Assembly: GCA_035632395.1 (NCBI GenBank)
Contig: DASQGX010000114.1
Coordinates: 1-20,631 of the forward strand
Direction of reading: 5' to 3'
Origin: REEB95 sp035632395
Lineage (GTDB): Bacteria > Pseudomonadota > Alphaproteobacteria > ATCC43930 > CGMCC-115725
DNA: 20,631 nt
Position 1 is the first letter of the stretch, and each line of letters opens with the position of its first letter. This document shows, one piece after another, positions 1-7,725 of the stretch. Below the pieces are notes generated by a model. The model saw nothing but the letters and a program-made list of their open reading frames with translations, had not been told where the DNA came from and made no database searches. The translations under genes and the position numbers were made by a program.

Positions 1-3
1 CGG

Positions 4-90
4 TGGTGCCCAGGAGAAGACTCGAACTTCCACGACCTTTCGGCCACTAGAACCTGAATCTAGCGCGTCTACCAATTCCGCCACCTGGGC
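4..90 (-). tRNA. tRNA-Leu(CAG), CCA end encoded
   Basis: Read on the minus strand, the sequence folds as a class II tRNA. The 7-bp acceptor stem is GCCCAGG (90-84) paired with CCTGGGC (14-8), followed by discriminator A at 7 and an encoded CCA at 6-4. The D-loop contains the usual AATTGGTAGACGC, the T-loop has GTTCGAGTC, and there is a long variable arm as expected for leucine tRNAs. The anticodon stem CTAGA/TCTAG holds the loop TTCAGGT, giving anticodon CAG, which reads CUG leucine codons. The gene is divergent from the NDUFA9-like gene. Confidence 0.95.
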
Positions 91-101
91 AATCGGTCTG
101 T

Positions 102-130
102 GACTTAGAGATGCGGTCCCGCTCTGTCAA
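102..130 (-). promoter_or_regulatory. Candidate sigma-70 promoter for tRNA-Leu
   Basis: On the minus strand a perfect -35 hexamer TTGACA (130-125) is followed, after exactly 17 bp, by TAAGTC (107-102). The -10 element is weak, but the predicted transcription start near 95 falls about 5 nt before the mature tRNA 5' end at 90, which suits a tRNA gene. This is inferred from spacing and consensus only. Confidence 0.5.
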
Positions 131-218
131 TGAATCTCCGCGTTTTCGGGCTTTCGGGCGGGCTCGCCTGGTGGCGCCGCCTGTTGTAAAACAGCGCCGC
201 AAACATCGGGTAGAAACC

Positions 219-1169
219 ATGCGGTATCGCCGTTTTGTCGTTGTCGGCGCCTCGGGCTTTGTCGGGCGCTATATCGTCAAACATCTCGCGGCCGAAGGCG
301 CCGTGATCGCCGCGGTCAGTCGTGCGGCGAGTGCCGCAGGATATCTCCGGCCGATGGGCGACGTCGGCCAGATCGCACTGATCGACGCCAATATCACTGA
401 TCGCGGTCGTCTGGCGCCGCTGTTGCAGGGCGCCGATGGCGTGATCAATGCCACCGGCATTCTCCATCAACGCGGCGCGCAGCGATTCCAGACGCTGCAC
501 GAAACCGGTCCGGCCGGGCTCGCAGCGCTCGCCGCTGCTGCTGGCGTCCGGCGCTTCGTGCATATCTCGGCGCTTGGCGCCGATCCGGCGTCGCCATCGC
601 TTTATGGCCGCTCGAAGGCCGCCGGCGAAGCGGCGGTGCAGGCGGCGTTTCCCGGTGCGACGATCCTTCGGCCATCGCTGATCTTTGGACCCGAGGATGC
701 GTTCTTCAACCGCTTCGCCGCAATCGCGCGTGTGTCGCCGGTGCTGCCGCTGATCGGCGGCGGCCGCACGCGCTTCGCGCCAGTGTTCGTCGGCGACGTT
801 GCCGCTTCGGTGGCCGCCGCGCTCGATCGCGAGGACACGCCGGGTCGTATTTATGAATTGGGCGGACCTAGCGTCGAAACGCTGCGCGCGCTGTTCGAAC
901 TGATCCTGCGCGAGACCCATCGCCGCCGGTTGCTGCTGCCGGTGCCGTTCGGCGTCGCCGCAGTGTTGAGCTTGTTCACGGGACTGTTGCCGAAACCGCT
1001 GCTGACGCGCGATCAGGTGCGCATGTTGCAGCGGGATTCGGTCCCAGCGCCGCGCGCACTCGGCCTCGCGGCGCTCGGCATCGAGCCAACGGCGCTCGAG
1101 TTGATATTGCCGACCTATCTCAATCGCTTCCGGCGGGGCGGGTTAACAGCCAGCACAGCCTTAATCTGA
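219..1169 (+). CDS. NDUFA9-like NAD(P)-binding reductase (extended/atypical SDR)
   Basis: This 316-residue protein has an N-terminal Rossmann fold with the dinucleotide motif GASGFVG at residues 10-16. A Tyr-x-x-x-Lys pair (Y129, K133, in LYGRSK) corresponds to the SDR catalytic pair, preceded by the strand RRFVHISALGA. Length and motifs fit the bacterial homologues of mitochondrial complex I accessory subunit NDUFA9, membrane-associated epimerase-like proteins that bind NADPH. Their bacterial role is not well defined. The frame is open from 111, but the first methionine directly before the Rossmann strand is at 219, and the 36 residues upstream are basic and unlike the family. Position next to a tRNA-Leu and an FzlA-like gene agrees with alphaproteobacterial gene order as I remember it. 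A related nucleoside-sugar epimerase is the main alternative. Confidence 0.8.
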   Translation: MRYRRFVVVGASGFVGRYIVKHLAAEGAVIAAVSRAASAAGYLRPMGDVGQIALIDANITDRGRLAPLLQGADGVINATGILHQRGAQRFQTLHETGPAGLAALAAAAGVRRFVHISALGADPASPSLYGRSKAAGEAAVQAAFPGATILRPSLIFGPEDAFFNRFAAIARVSPVLPLIGGGRTRFAPVFVGDVAASVAAALDREDTPGRIYELGGPSVETLRALFELILRETHRRRLLLPVPFGVAAVLSLFTGLLPKPLLTRDQVRMLQRDSVPAPRALGLAALGIEPTALELILPTYLNRFRRGGLTASTALI

Positions 1170-1245
1170 ATGCCGGCGCGCCGAGGTTCGCCCGAAGCAG
1201 CGCGCGACTAACGGCGCGCAGTGGACCACGTTATCATAGTCCCGC

Positions 1246-1914
1246 ATGCGTGTGCTTTATCATCTCTGGCTGTCGCCCTTTTCCCGCGCGATTCGACTCG
1301 TGCTCGCCGAGAAGGGACTCGAATTCACCATGAAAGTGGAGAAGACTTGGGAGCGGCGCGCCGAATTTCTCGCGCTCAATCCGGCCGGTGATGTGCCCGT
1401 GCTGATCGAGCCGGATGGCGCTGTCCTCGCCGGCGCCTGGCCGATCGCCGAATATCTCGACGAAGTCTATCGCGACAAGCTGCTCATCGGACTCAACCCG
1501 GTCGACCGCGCCGAGGTTCGCCGGGTCGCCGCATGGTTCGACTACAAGATGAACAGCGAAGTGACCGACGGCCTCGTCACCGAAAAAATCATGAAACGGT
1601 TCCTCGGCTTCGGTACGCCCGATTCCGCGGTGTTGCGAACGGCCAAGGCCAATCTCGGCTATCACCTCGAATACATCACCTATCTGGCCGAGCGGCGACG
1701 GTGGCTCGCCGGCGATCATTTCTCACGCGGCGATATCGCAGCGGCCGCGCATCTGTCAGTGGTCGACTACCTCGGCGACGTGCCGTGGGACCTGCACGAA
1801 CCGGCGAAGGAATGGTACGCCCGGGTCAAGTCGCGCCCATCCTTCCGACCGCTGTTGGCGGACCACATTCCCGGTGCGCCGCCGCCCAAGCACTACGCCG
1901 ATCTGGATTTCTGA
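1246..1914 (+). CDS. fzlA: GST-fold protein, probable FzlA (FtsZ-binding division regulator)
   Basis: This 222-residue protein has glutathione S-transferase architecture: a thioredoxin-like N-terminal domain (about residues 1-78, with the cis-Pro region GDVPVLIE) and an all-helical C-terminal domain. The C-terminal half matches what I recall of Caulobacter FzlA: a WLAGD segment, AAAAHLSVVDYLGDVPW, the segment VKSRPSFRPLL, and a tail ending HYADLDF. FzlA binds FtsZ, curves its filaments and helps activate septal wall synthesis. Its extreme C-terminus is functionally important in Caulobacter. The start at 1246 puts the first beta strand (RVLYHL) immediately after Met. The 76-bp gap to the preceding gene lacks a strong terminator or promoter, so co-transcription is possible. 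The alternative is an ordinary GST with an uncharacterised substrate. Confidence 0.7.
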   Translation: MRVLYHLWLSPFSRAIRLVLAEKGLEFTMKVEKTWERRAEFLALNPAGDVPVLIEPDGAVLAGAWPIAEYLDEVYRDKLLIGLNPVDRAEVRRVAAWFDYKMNSEVTDGLVTEKIMKRFLGFGTPDSAVLRTAKANLGYHLEYITYLAERRRWLAGDHFSRGDIAAAAHLSVVDYLGDVPWDLHEPAKEWYARVKSRPSFRPLLADHIPGAPPPKHYADLDF

Positions 1915-1925
1915 GCGGACGCCAC

Positions 1926-2741
1926 TCAGCGCGGCGGCGTCTGCGGCGTGTCAGTTTGCAGCGTCCTGTCGTCGATATGCGCCAGATTGTCACGCGCATA
2001 ATGCGCCGCCTGCGATTGCGGCGCGAGCGTGATCACGCGCTGCCAATCCGCCTTGGCGCCGACATTGTCGCCGCGCAGGCGCCGGATGTTGCCGCGCTCG
2101 AGTAGGCCGGGCACCGAGTTGGGCGAGAGCACGAGTGCACGGTTAGCGTCCGCATTCGCCAACTCAAGCGCATCGGTGCCGCCGACATGGCGATAGGCCG
2201 AGGCGCGGAACACCAGTGCGTCGACGTTCTTAGGATCCGCTTGGAGCGCGCGATTGAGATCGTCGATTGCGTCCCAGTAATGACCGCCATCGGCCAGCGC
2301 CTCGGAGCGGTCGATCAGGAAATCCGGCTTATGCGGCACGAAGCTCAACGCCGCGTCGAACGCGGTCTTGGCGCGATCCGGCTGGTTGGCAAGAAGCCAG
2401 GCCTGGCCGGCCTGATCGAGCGCGTCGGCGCGCAGTTCCGCCGGCTCGGTCATCATCTGGCCGGCAAGCGCCTCGAGGCGTTGCGCCGCTTCGGGATAGC
2501 GTTGCAGTCCGATCAGCGCGATGGCCGCGCAATGCTCGGCCGGAAATCCGCCGCCGACTTCGCGCCAATCCTCGGCGGCCTTGAGCGCCGCCGCGGGGTC
2601 GCGCCGAGTGTCCGCCAAGCAAGAATCGTAGCGCTCCGACGGCGGCAAGACCGGTATGACGGGCGTCGGCGAGGGTACGGCGCCGGTCAGCAACGGAACG
2701 ACAACAAGAAGCGCGATCCTACTCGCCTGCCTGCGCCGCAT
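1926..2741 (-). CDS. Exported tetratricopeptide-repeat protein, last gene of the RND operon
   Basis: This is a 271-residue protein of unknown specific function. The start at 2741 is chosen because it gives a typical signal peptide: basic MRRRQ, hydrophobic core IALLVVVPLLTGAV, then Pro-rich mature sequence. The frame is open to 2819, but those extra residues are Arg/Cys-rich and lie inside the permease gene. The body contains helical TPR-like repeats from about residue 70 to 255, the clearest being the stretch with HYWDAIDDLNRALQADP and the following A-x-A-x-x-x-A-L-x-L-x-P unit. The gene overlaps the 3' end of the RND permease by 23 bp, so its translation is probably coupled to the pump. A periplasmic scaffold or adaptor role is an inference; nothing in it shows catalysis. 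It is not an outer-membrane TolC-type channel. Confidence 0.75.
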   Translation of the reverse strand: MRRRQASRIALLVVVPLLTGAVPSPTPVIPVLPPSERYDSCLADTRRDPAAALKAAEDWREVGGGFPAEHCAAIALIGLQRYPEAAQRLEALAGQMMTEPAELRADALDQAGQAWLLANQPDRAKTAFDAALSFVPHKPDFLIDRSEALADGGHYWDAIDDLNRALQADPKNVDALVFRASAYRHVGGTDALELANADANRALVLSPNSVPGLLERGNIRRLRGDNVGAKADWQRVITLAPQSQAAHYARDNLAHIDDRTLQTDTPQTPPR

Positions 2742-5700
2742 GATCCCTGTCGATAGCGTCGCCGCGAGACGGTGCGGGCACCGCTTGAGCGGGCGCAAAC
2801 CACAGCCGCACCTTTTCAAGATAGAGATAGATCACCGGCGTGATGAACAGCGTCAGCGCCTGCGACACGATCAGGCCGCCGACCACCGCCAGACCCAGCG
2901 GCCGGCGCAACTCGGAGCCGGCGCCGACGCCGATGGCGATCGGCAATCCGCCCATGATCGCGGCCATGGTAGTCATCATGATCGGCCGGAAGCGCAGCAG
3001 GCAGGCCTCGAACATCGCCTGATCGGCGGTGACGTCGCCGGCGCGCTGCCGTTCGAGCGCGAAGTCGATCATCATGATTGCGTTCTTCTTGACGATGCCG
3101 ATCAGCATGACGATGCCGATGATGGCGATGATGCTGAGGTCCTCGTGGAACACGATCAGCGTGCCGAGCGCGCCGAGCCCCGCTGCCGGCAGGCCGGACA
3201 AAATCGTGATCGGGTGGATGTAGCTCTCATACAGGATGCCGAGCACGATGTAGATCACCAGGATCGCCGCCATCAGCAGCAGGCCCTGGCCTTTGAGCGC
3301 CGACTGGAAGACCTGCGCGTTGCCCTGGAAGCCGGTGTTGACGGTCACCGGCAGATTGACCTGCCGTTCGAGCCGGCTGATCGCGTTGACTGCGGTGCCG
3401 AGCGAGACGCCCGGCGCCAAGTTGAACGAGATGGTGACCGACGGCAGCTGGCCCTGGTGGTTGACTGTCACCGGACCGACACCGGACGCGATCGTGGCAA
3501 CCGCGCCGAGCGGCACCGTCTGACCGTTTGCGCTCTTCAGATAGATCTTCGACAGATCGGAGGGCGATTGCTGGAAGCGCTTGTCGAGTTCGAGGATGAC
3601 CTCGTAATCGTCCGAGGGCTCGTAGATGGTCGAGATCTGTCGCGCGCCGAAGGCGCTGTAAAAAGTGTTGCGGATCTGGTCCATGGTGATGCCGAGCGAC
3701 GCGGCCTTGTCGGTATCGACATGAACGATGGCCTGGCGGTTGCGCAGCTGGAGGTCCGAATTGACGTCCTGGAAGCCCGGTAGATGCGCGATACGGCCTT
3801 CCATATCGGTGGCGTAGCGATAGAGCTCGTCGGTGTCGGCGTCCTGCAACGTGTATTGATACGTGCTCTTGGACAGGCGGCCGCCGAGGCGGATGTCCTG
3901 CAGGCTTTGCAGGAATGTCCGCATGCCGGGCACGGTTGCGAGCTTGGGCCGCAATTCCTGGATGACCTCGTCGGCCGACAGGCTGCGCTCGTCGCGTGGC
4001 TTCAGCTGGATGAACAGGCGGCCGTTGTTGAGCGCCGGGCTGAAATTCGTCGCGCCGATGATCGAGCTGACGTCGGAAACGTTCGGATCGTCGCTGATGA
4101 TCTTGGCGACGATCTGCTGGTGATCGACCATCGACTGGAAGGACGCGTCCTGCGGCCCTTCGGTGAAGGCGAACAGGTAGCCGGTGTCCACGTTGGGGAA
4201 AAACCCCTTGGGCACGATGGTGAACAGCACAGCGCTCAGGACGATCGACAAGATGGTGATGCCGAGCACGATACGACGCCGCCGCATCACGCGCGTCAGC
4301 ATCCATTCGTAGCCGGTGCGCATCTTGTCGAACGCGGCCTCGGACCAGCGGAGCACGATGAACTGCTTCCCACCCTCGTGGTGCGGCTTCAACAGCCGCG
4401 AGCACAGCATCGGCGTCAGCGTCAGCGAAACCAGGCCGGAAATCAGAATGGTCATGCTGATGGTGATGGCGAATTCGCGGAAGACGCGGCCGACGACGCC
4501 GCCCATGAACAGCACGGGGATGAACACCGCCACCAGCGAGAAAGTGATCGATATGATGGTAAAGCCGATTTCGCGCGAGCCACGGAAGGCGGCGTCCATC
4601 ACGCGCTCGCCGCGCTCGACGTGGCGCACGATGTTCTCGAGCATGACGATGGCGTCGTCGACGATGAAGCCGACTGACAGCGTCAGCGCCAGCAGCGACA
4701 GATTGTCGATGCTGTAGCCCATCACGTACATCCCGGCGAATGTCCCGAGAATCGACACCGGCAGCGCCAGCGCCGGGATGATCGTCGCGGTCACGTTGCG
4801 CAGGAACAGGAAGATCACCAGCACGACGAGCGCCGCCGTCAGCAGCAGCGTGAACTCGACCTCTTCGACCGAATCGCGGATCGACACCGAACGGTCGGCC
4901 ATCACGTTGAGCTTCGCGGCCGCCGGCAGCTGCGCCTCGAAGACGGGAAGCAGCGCCTTCACCGAGTCCACCACCTCGATGGTGTTGGCGTTGGGCTGCT
5001 TTTGGATGCCGAGGATGATCGAACGATGGCCGTTGAACCAGGCGGCGATCTGGTCGTTCTCGACGCTGTCCGCAACGGTGGCAACGTCCTGAAGGCGCAC
5101 TGGCGCGCCGTCGCGATAAGCGATGATGATCGGCTTGAAGTCGGCGGCGCGGTGGTGCTGCTTCATCTGCAGCGTAAAGCTCTGGTCAGGCCCCATGATG
5201 GTGCCGACCGGCGTATTGGAATTCGCCGCGGCAACCGCGTCCTGCACGTCCTGCAGCGTCAGGCCCTTGGCCGCCAGCGCCTCGGGGTTGACCTGGACGC
5301 GAAGCGCGTATTTTGCGGCGCCGAAGACGTTGACCAGCGCAACGCCGGGCAGCGTCGAGATGCGTTCGGCCATCATCGTCTCGGCGTACTCATCGAGCAT
5401 CGACAGCGGCAGCGTGTCCGAGTGCAGGGCCAGAAGAATGACGGAAAGATCGGCCGGATTGACCTTCTGGAAGCTCGGCGGCGTCGTCATCTCGACCGGC
5501 AGCTTCTTGGCCGCGGTGGTCATCGCCGCCTGCACGTCTAGCGCCGCACCGTCGATGTTGCGGTCCAGGTCGAACTGCATCGTGATGCTGGAGACGCCCT
5601 GACCCGAGGTCGAAACCATCGAATCGAGTCCGGCAATGGTGGAGAACTGGCGCTCGAGCGGTGTCGCTACCGACGACGCCATGGTTTCAGGCGACGCGCC

Positions 5701-5856
5701 CGGCAGCTGCGCCGCGACCACGATGGTAGGAAAATCGACCTGCGGAATCGCCGCGACCGGCAGCAGTCGGTAACCGAACAAGCCGAAGATCACGAAGGCC
5801 ATCATCAGCAACGTCGTCATCACCGGACGACGTATGCAGGTCTCCGGCAACGTCAT
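2719..5856 (-). CDS. RND multidrug efflux permease, MdtB/MdtC-like (HAE-1 family)
   Basis: This 1045-residue inner-membrane proton/drug antiporter is full length for the AcrB/MdtB/MdtC group. The N-terminus has TM1 (about 13-33) followed by the periplasmic porter motif LPVAAIPQVDFPTI. TM4 contains VGFIVDDAIVMLENI with D400 and D401, equivalent to the AcrB proton-relay aspartates. TM10 contains GIVKKNAIMMID with the conserved relay lysine. The internal duplication typical of RND pumps is visible as a second large periplasmic loop followed by five to six C-terminal membrane segments. The start ATG overlaps the stop of the adaptor gene as ATGA, so the two are translationally coupled. Only one permease is present, whereas mdtABC systems carry two, so a homotrimer is likely. 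Substrates cannot be told from sequence; no outer-membrane channel lies in the window. Confidence 0.95.
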   Translation of the reverse strand: MTLPETCIRRPVMTTLLMMAFVIFGLFGYRLLPVAAIPQVDFPTIVVAAQLPGASPETMASSVATPLERQFSTIAGLDSMVSTSGQGVSSITMQFDLDRNIDGAALDVQAAMTTAAKKLPVEMTTPPSFQKVNPADLSVILLALHSDTLPLSMLDEYAETMMAERISTLPGVALVNVFGAAKYALRVQVNPEALAAKGLTLQDVQDAVAAANSNTPVGTIMGPDQSFTLQMKQHHRAADFKPIIIAYRDGAPVRLQDVATVADSVENDQIAAWFNGHRSIILGIQKQPNANTIEVVDSVKALLPVFEAQLPAAAKLNVMADRSVSIRDSVEEVEFTLLLTAALVVLVIFLFLRNVTATIIPALALPVSILGTFAGMYVMGYSIDNLSLLALTLSVGFIVDDAIVMLENIVRHVERGERVMDAAFRGSREIGFTIISITFSLVAVFIPVLFMGGVVGRVFREFAITISMTILISGLVSLTLTPMLCSRLLKPHHEGGKQFIVLRWSEAAFDKMRTGYEWMLTRVMRRRRIVLGITILSIVLSAVLFTIVPKGFFPNVDTGYLFAFTEGPQDASFQSMVDHQQIVAKIISDDPNVSDVSSIIGATNFSPALNNGRLFIQLKPRDERSLSADEVIQELRPKLATVPGMRTFLQSLQDIRLGGRLSKSTYQYTLQDADTDELYRYATDMEGRIAHLPGFQDVNSDLQLRNRQAIVHVDTDKAASLGITMDQIRNTFYSAFGARQISTIYEPSDDYEVILELDKRFQQSPSDLSKIYLKSANGQTVPLGAVATIASGVGPVTVNHQGQLPSVTISFNLAPGVSLGTAVNAISRLERQVNLPVTVNTGFQGNAQVFQSALKGQGLLLMAAILVIYIVLGILYESYIHPITILSGLPAAGLGALGTLIVFHEDLSIIAIIGIVMLIGIVKKNAIMMIDFALERQRAGDVTADQAMFEACLLRFRPIMMTTMAAIMGGLPIAIGVGAGSELRRPLGLAVVGGLIVSQALTLFITPVIYLYLEKVRLWFAPAQAVPAPSRGDAIDRDHAAQAGE

Positions 5857-6974
5857 GACTGGTTGTCCGGTTTCGCTCCGGGACCGCGGATCTCGACCTT
5901 GCTGCCGTTGGTCAGCCGTAGCTGGCCGTCAGTGGCGACTTGTTCGCCGGCGGTGAGGCCGGCGCTGATGACGCTCGCGCCGTCGATGGTGCGCGCGACG
6001 GTCACCGGCCGCATCTGCGCGGTGTGGCCGTTCTTGATCACATAGACGTAGCTGGTGTTCTGACCGACGAGCACGGCCGATGCCGGCACGGTGAGCGCAT
6101 CGGGATCAACGCGTTCGGTCACCGATACGTTGACGAACTGTCCAGGCCAGAGGCGTTGCTGGTTATTGTCGAAGATCGCCTTCGCTGCGATCGTGCCCGA
6201 ATTGACGTCCACAGTATTGTCGAAGAAGGCGAGCTTGCCGGTGATCGGCGTGCCGGAATCACCGCCGGGCTCGACTTCGACCGCGACCGGCCCCTTCGCC
6301 ATCGCATCGCGCAGGCCCGGCAGCTCGGACTGCGGCAAAGTGAACCCGACATAGATCGGCGAAATCTGGTTGATGGTGACGAATGGCAGGTCGTTGGCTT
6401 TGATGCTGTTGCCGTCCTTGATATTGATGGTGCCGGCGCGGCCGTCGATTGGCGCGACGATCGTATAATAGCTTAGCTGCGCCTGCAGGTCGTCGACCTG
6501 CGCCTGCAGCGCCTGCTCGTTCGCCACCGCCGTGTCATAGACCTGGCGCGACACGAACGCCTGCGCAACCAAGGGCCGATACCGCGTCACGTCGCGCTTG
6601 GCGTTTTCGAGCTGCGCTTTCATCTGCTCGAGCTGCGCGCGCGCCGCGCGGTCGTCGAGCTTGAACATGACTTCGCCGGCTTTGACGAACTGGCCGTCCT
6701 TGATGAGGACGTCGGTAATGTAGCCGTCGACGCGCGATTTGACGACGACGTTGGCAATCGTCTGCACGGTGCCGATGGTGTCGACGCGTACCGGCATCGG
6801 CTGGCGCGTCACAGAGGCGACAGCAATCGGGACGGGCGGCTGCGTCGGCGCAGTCGCGACGCGTGCCGGCGCCAACAGTGCGTAGCTGACGGCGGCCACC
6901 AGCGCGATGGCGGCGCCTGCGCCCAACCAAACGATGAGACGGCCGCGGTGGCCCGCTTTTTCGATGACTGCCAT
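5853..6974 (-). CDS. HlyD/MdtA-type periplasmic adaptor (membrane fusion protein) of the RND pump
   Basis: This 373-residue protein bridges the RND permease to an outer-membrane channel. A basic N-terminus precedes one membrane anchor (about residues 13-36, LIVWLGAGAAIALVAAVSYALL). Next come the first half of the lipoyl-like domain (SRVDGYITDVLIKDGQFVKAGE), an alpha-helical coiled-coil hairpin (about 100-165, Gln/Ala/Leu-rich), the second lipoyl half (APIDGRAGTINIKDGNSIKA), and beta-barrel and membrane-proximal domains ending near PGAKPDNQS. The start at 6974 is preferred. An upstream ATG at 7019 would add MLNYWRQGRFSGLRR, and a candidate promoter places transcription start near 7022, which would leave almost no leader for it. 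The stop overlaps the permease start by 4 bp (ATGA). Confidence 0.92.
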   Translation of the reverse strand: MAVIEKAGHRGRLIVWLGAGAAIALVAAVSYALLAPARVATAPTQPPVPIAVASVTRQPMPVRVDTIGTVQTIANVVVKSRVDGYITDVLIKDGQFVKAGEVMFKLDDRAARAQLEQMKAQLENAKRDVTRYRPLVAQAFVSRQVYDTAVANEQALQAQVDDLQAQLSYYTIVAPIDGRAGTINIKDGNSIKANDLPFVTINQISPIYVGFTLPQSELPGLRDAMAKGPVAVEVEPGGDSGTPITGKLAFFDNTVDVNSGTIAAKAIFDNNQQRLWPGQFVNVSVTERVDPDALTVPASAVLVGQNTSYVYVIKNGHTAQMRPVTVARTIDGASVISAGLTAGEQVATDGQLRLTNGSKVEIRGPGAKPDNQS

Positions 6975-7012
6975 ACGGCGCAAGCCCGAAAAGCGCCCTT
7001 GGCGCCAATAGT

Positions 7013-7243
7013 TTAACATTGATCCCGCACTATACTGGCCCATTCGGTCATATGCCAGAACCCGAATGCGTATCCCTCGGGATTCTGCCGTTGTCGGGTC
7101 GCCAGTTCGGCCAAGCCGCGATAGTAAAAGCAGTCCGTCAATTCGCTGTGAAGACGCTGCGAGCGGGTTGCGACGCATCCCATGTGCCGCGGTTCATAGC
7201 AGGCCTGCTGCATTGCGGCTTGCTGCTGGCCGATACGCGGCAC
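7013..7243 (-). other. Gap between divergent genes: uncertain 76-codon Cys-containing reading frame
   Basis: The 7020-7278 gap separates the efflux operon from the AhpD-like gene and holds no recognised gene. On the minus strand an open frame starts with GTG at 7243, directly after an in-frame TAG, and ends at TAA 7015-7013. It would encode a 76-residue, Cys-, Arg- and aromatic-rich peptide (for example FYYRGLAELATRQRQNPEGY). It has no signal peptide, no clear ribosome site and no family I recognise. Its stop overlaps the alternative adaptor ATG at 7019 (ATGTTAA), so coupling is conceivable. The gap also contains a perfect 12-bp palindrome AGCAGGCCTGCT at 7198-7209. The reading frame could be chance or a decayed gene. 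Confidence 0.2.
7029..7058 (-). promoter_or_regulatory. Weak candidate promoter for the efflux operon
   Basis: On the minus strand a -35-like CTGGCA (7058-7053) and -10-like TATAGT (7034-7029) are separated by 18 bp, with a predicted start near 7022. It lies just before the adaptor gene and no better candidate is visible in the 260-bp gap up to 7278. A possible small reading frame covers the same bases, so the call is tentative. Confidence 0.3.
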
Positions 7244-7278
7244 TAGCGTCGCGTTATCTGAGTACGAAGGAGCTTCCG

Positions 7279-7722
7279 ATGTCGCATCCGAATTACCGCG
7301 AGCTTGCCAGCGACGCCTATCGCGCGCTCGGCGCGGTGCACAAGCTGATGAAAAGCTCGTCGATCGAACCGAACCTAGTCGATCTGCTTTATCTCCGCAT
7401 ATCGCAGCTCAACGGCTGCGCCTATTGCGTCGATCTGCATACCCACGATTTGCTCGCCGCTGGCGAAAGGCCGCAGAAGCTCTACAACATGACCGTGTGG
7501 CGCGAGGCGCCGTTCTTTTCGCCGCGCGAGCGCGCCGCGCTCGCTTGGGCTGAAGCGCTGACGCGGCAGGCTATCGAGCCGCCGAGCGCAACGGTGCGCG
7601 AGGAAACGCGGCGTGCCTTTTCCGACAAGGAATTCGCCGATTTGACGTTCGTGATCGCGACGATGAACGCCTACAATCGTCTCGCAGTCGGATTTGAGCT
7701 GCAGCCGAGCCTGCGCAACTAA
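7279..7722 (+). CDS. AhpD-like carboxymuconolactone decarboxylase family protein
   Basis: This 147-residue all-helical protein carries the AhpD-type redox centre in LNGCAYCVDLHTHD: a CxxC pair (C47, C50) with a histidine four residues later (H54). That is the Cys-x-x-Cys-x-x-x-His arrangement of AhpD alkylhydroperoxidases. Such proteins reduce peroxides or act as thiol-disulfide partners, usually in the cytoplasm. They are distinct from true gamma-carboxymuconolactone decarboxylase, which lacks the CxxC. The start is fixed by GAAGGAG at 7266-7272, 6 nt before ATG. The frame is open further upstream but that sequence is not protein-like. The gene converges with the alpha/beta hydrolase with only 3 bp between the two stop codons, so no dedicated terminator separates them. 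Its natural substrate is unknown. Confidence 0.9.
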   Translation: MSHPNYRELASDAYRALGAVHKLMKSSSIEPNLVDLLYLRISQLNGCAYCVDLHTHDLLAAGERPQKLYNMTVWREAPFFSPRERAALAWAEALTRQAIEPPSATVREETRRAFSDKEFADLTFVIATMNAYNRLAVGFELQPSLRN

Positions 7723-7725
7723 CCT

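Noticed and set aside
2656..4677. Long plus-strand open frames opposite the RND permease (375 and 297 codons)
   Set aside because: They are antisense to strongly conserved permease sequence and are His/Asp/Arg-rich without domain character, as expected for GC-rich antisense frames.
6470..6520. Direct and inverted repeats around GCGCCTGCAG and CAGGTCGTCGACCTG
   Set aside because: They fall in the coiled-coil of the adaptor and are explained by repeated Gln-Ala-Leu codons.
7198..7209. Perfect palindrome AGCAGGCCTGCT as an operator
   Set aside because: Short palindromes of this composition are common in GC-rich DNA, and it is not well placed against a convincing promoter; noted only in the gap description.
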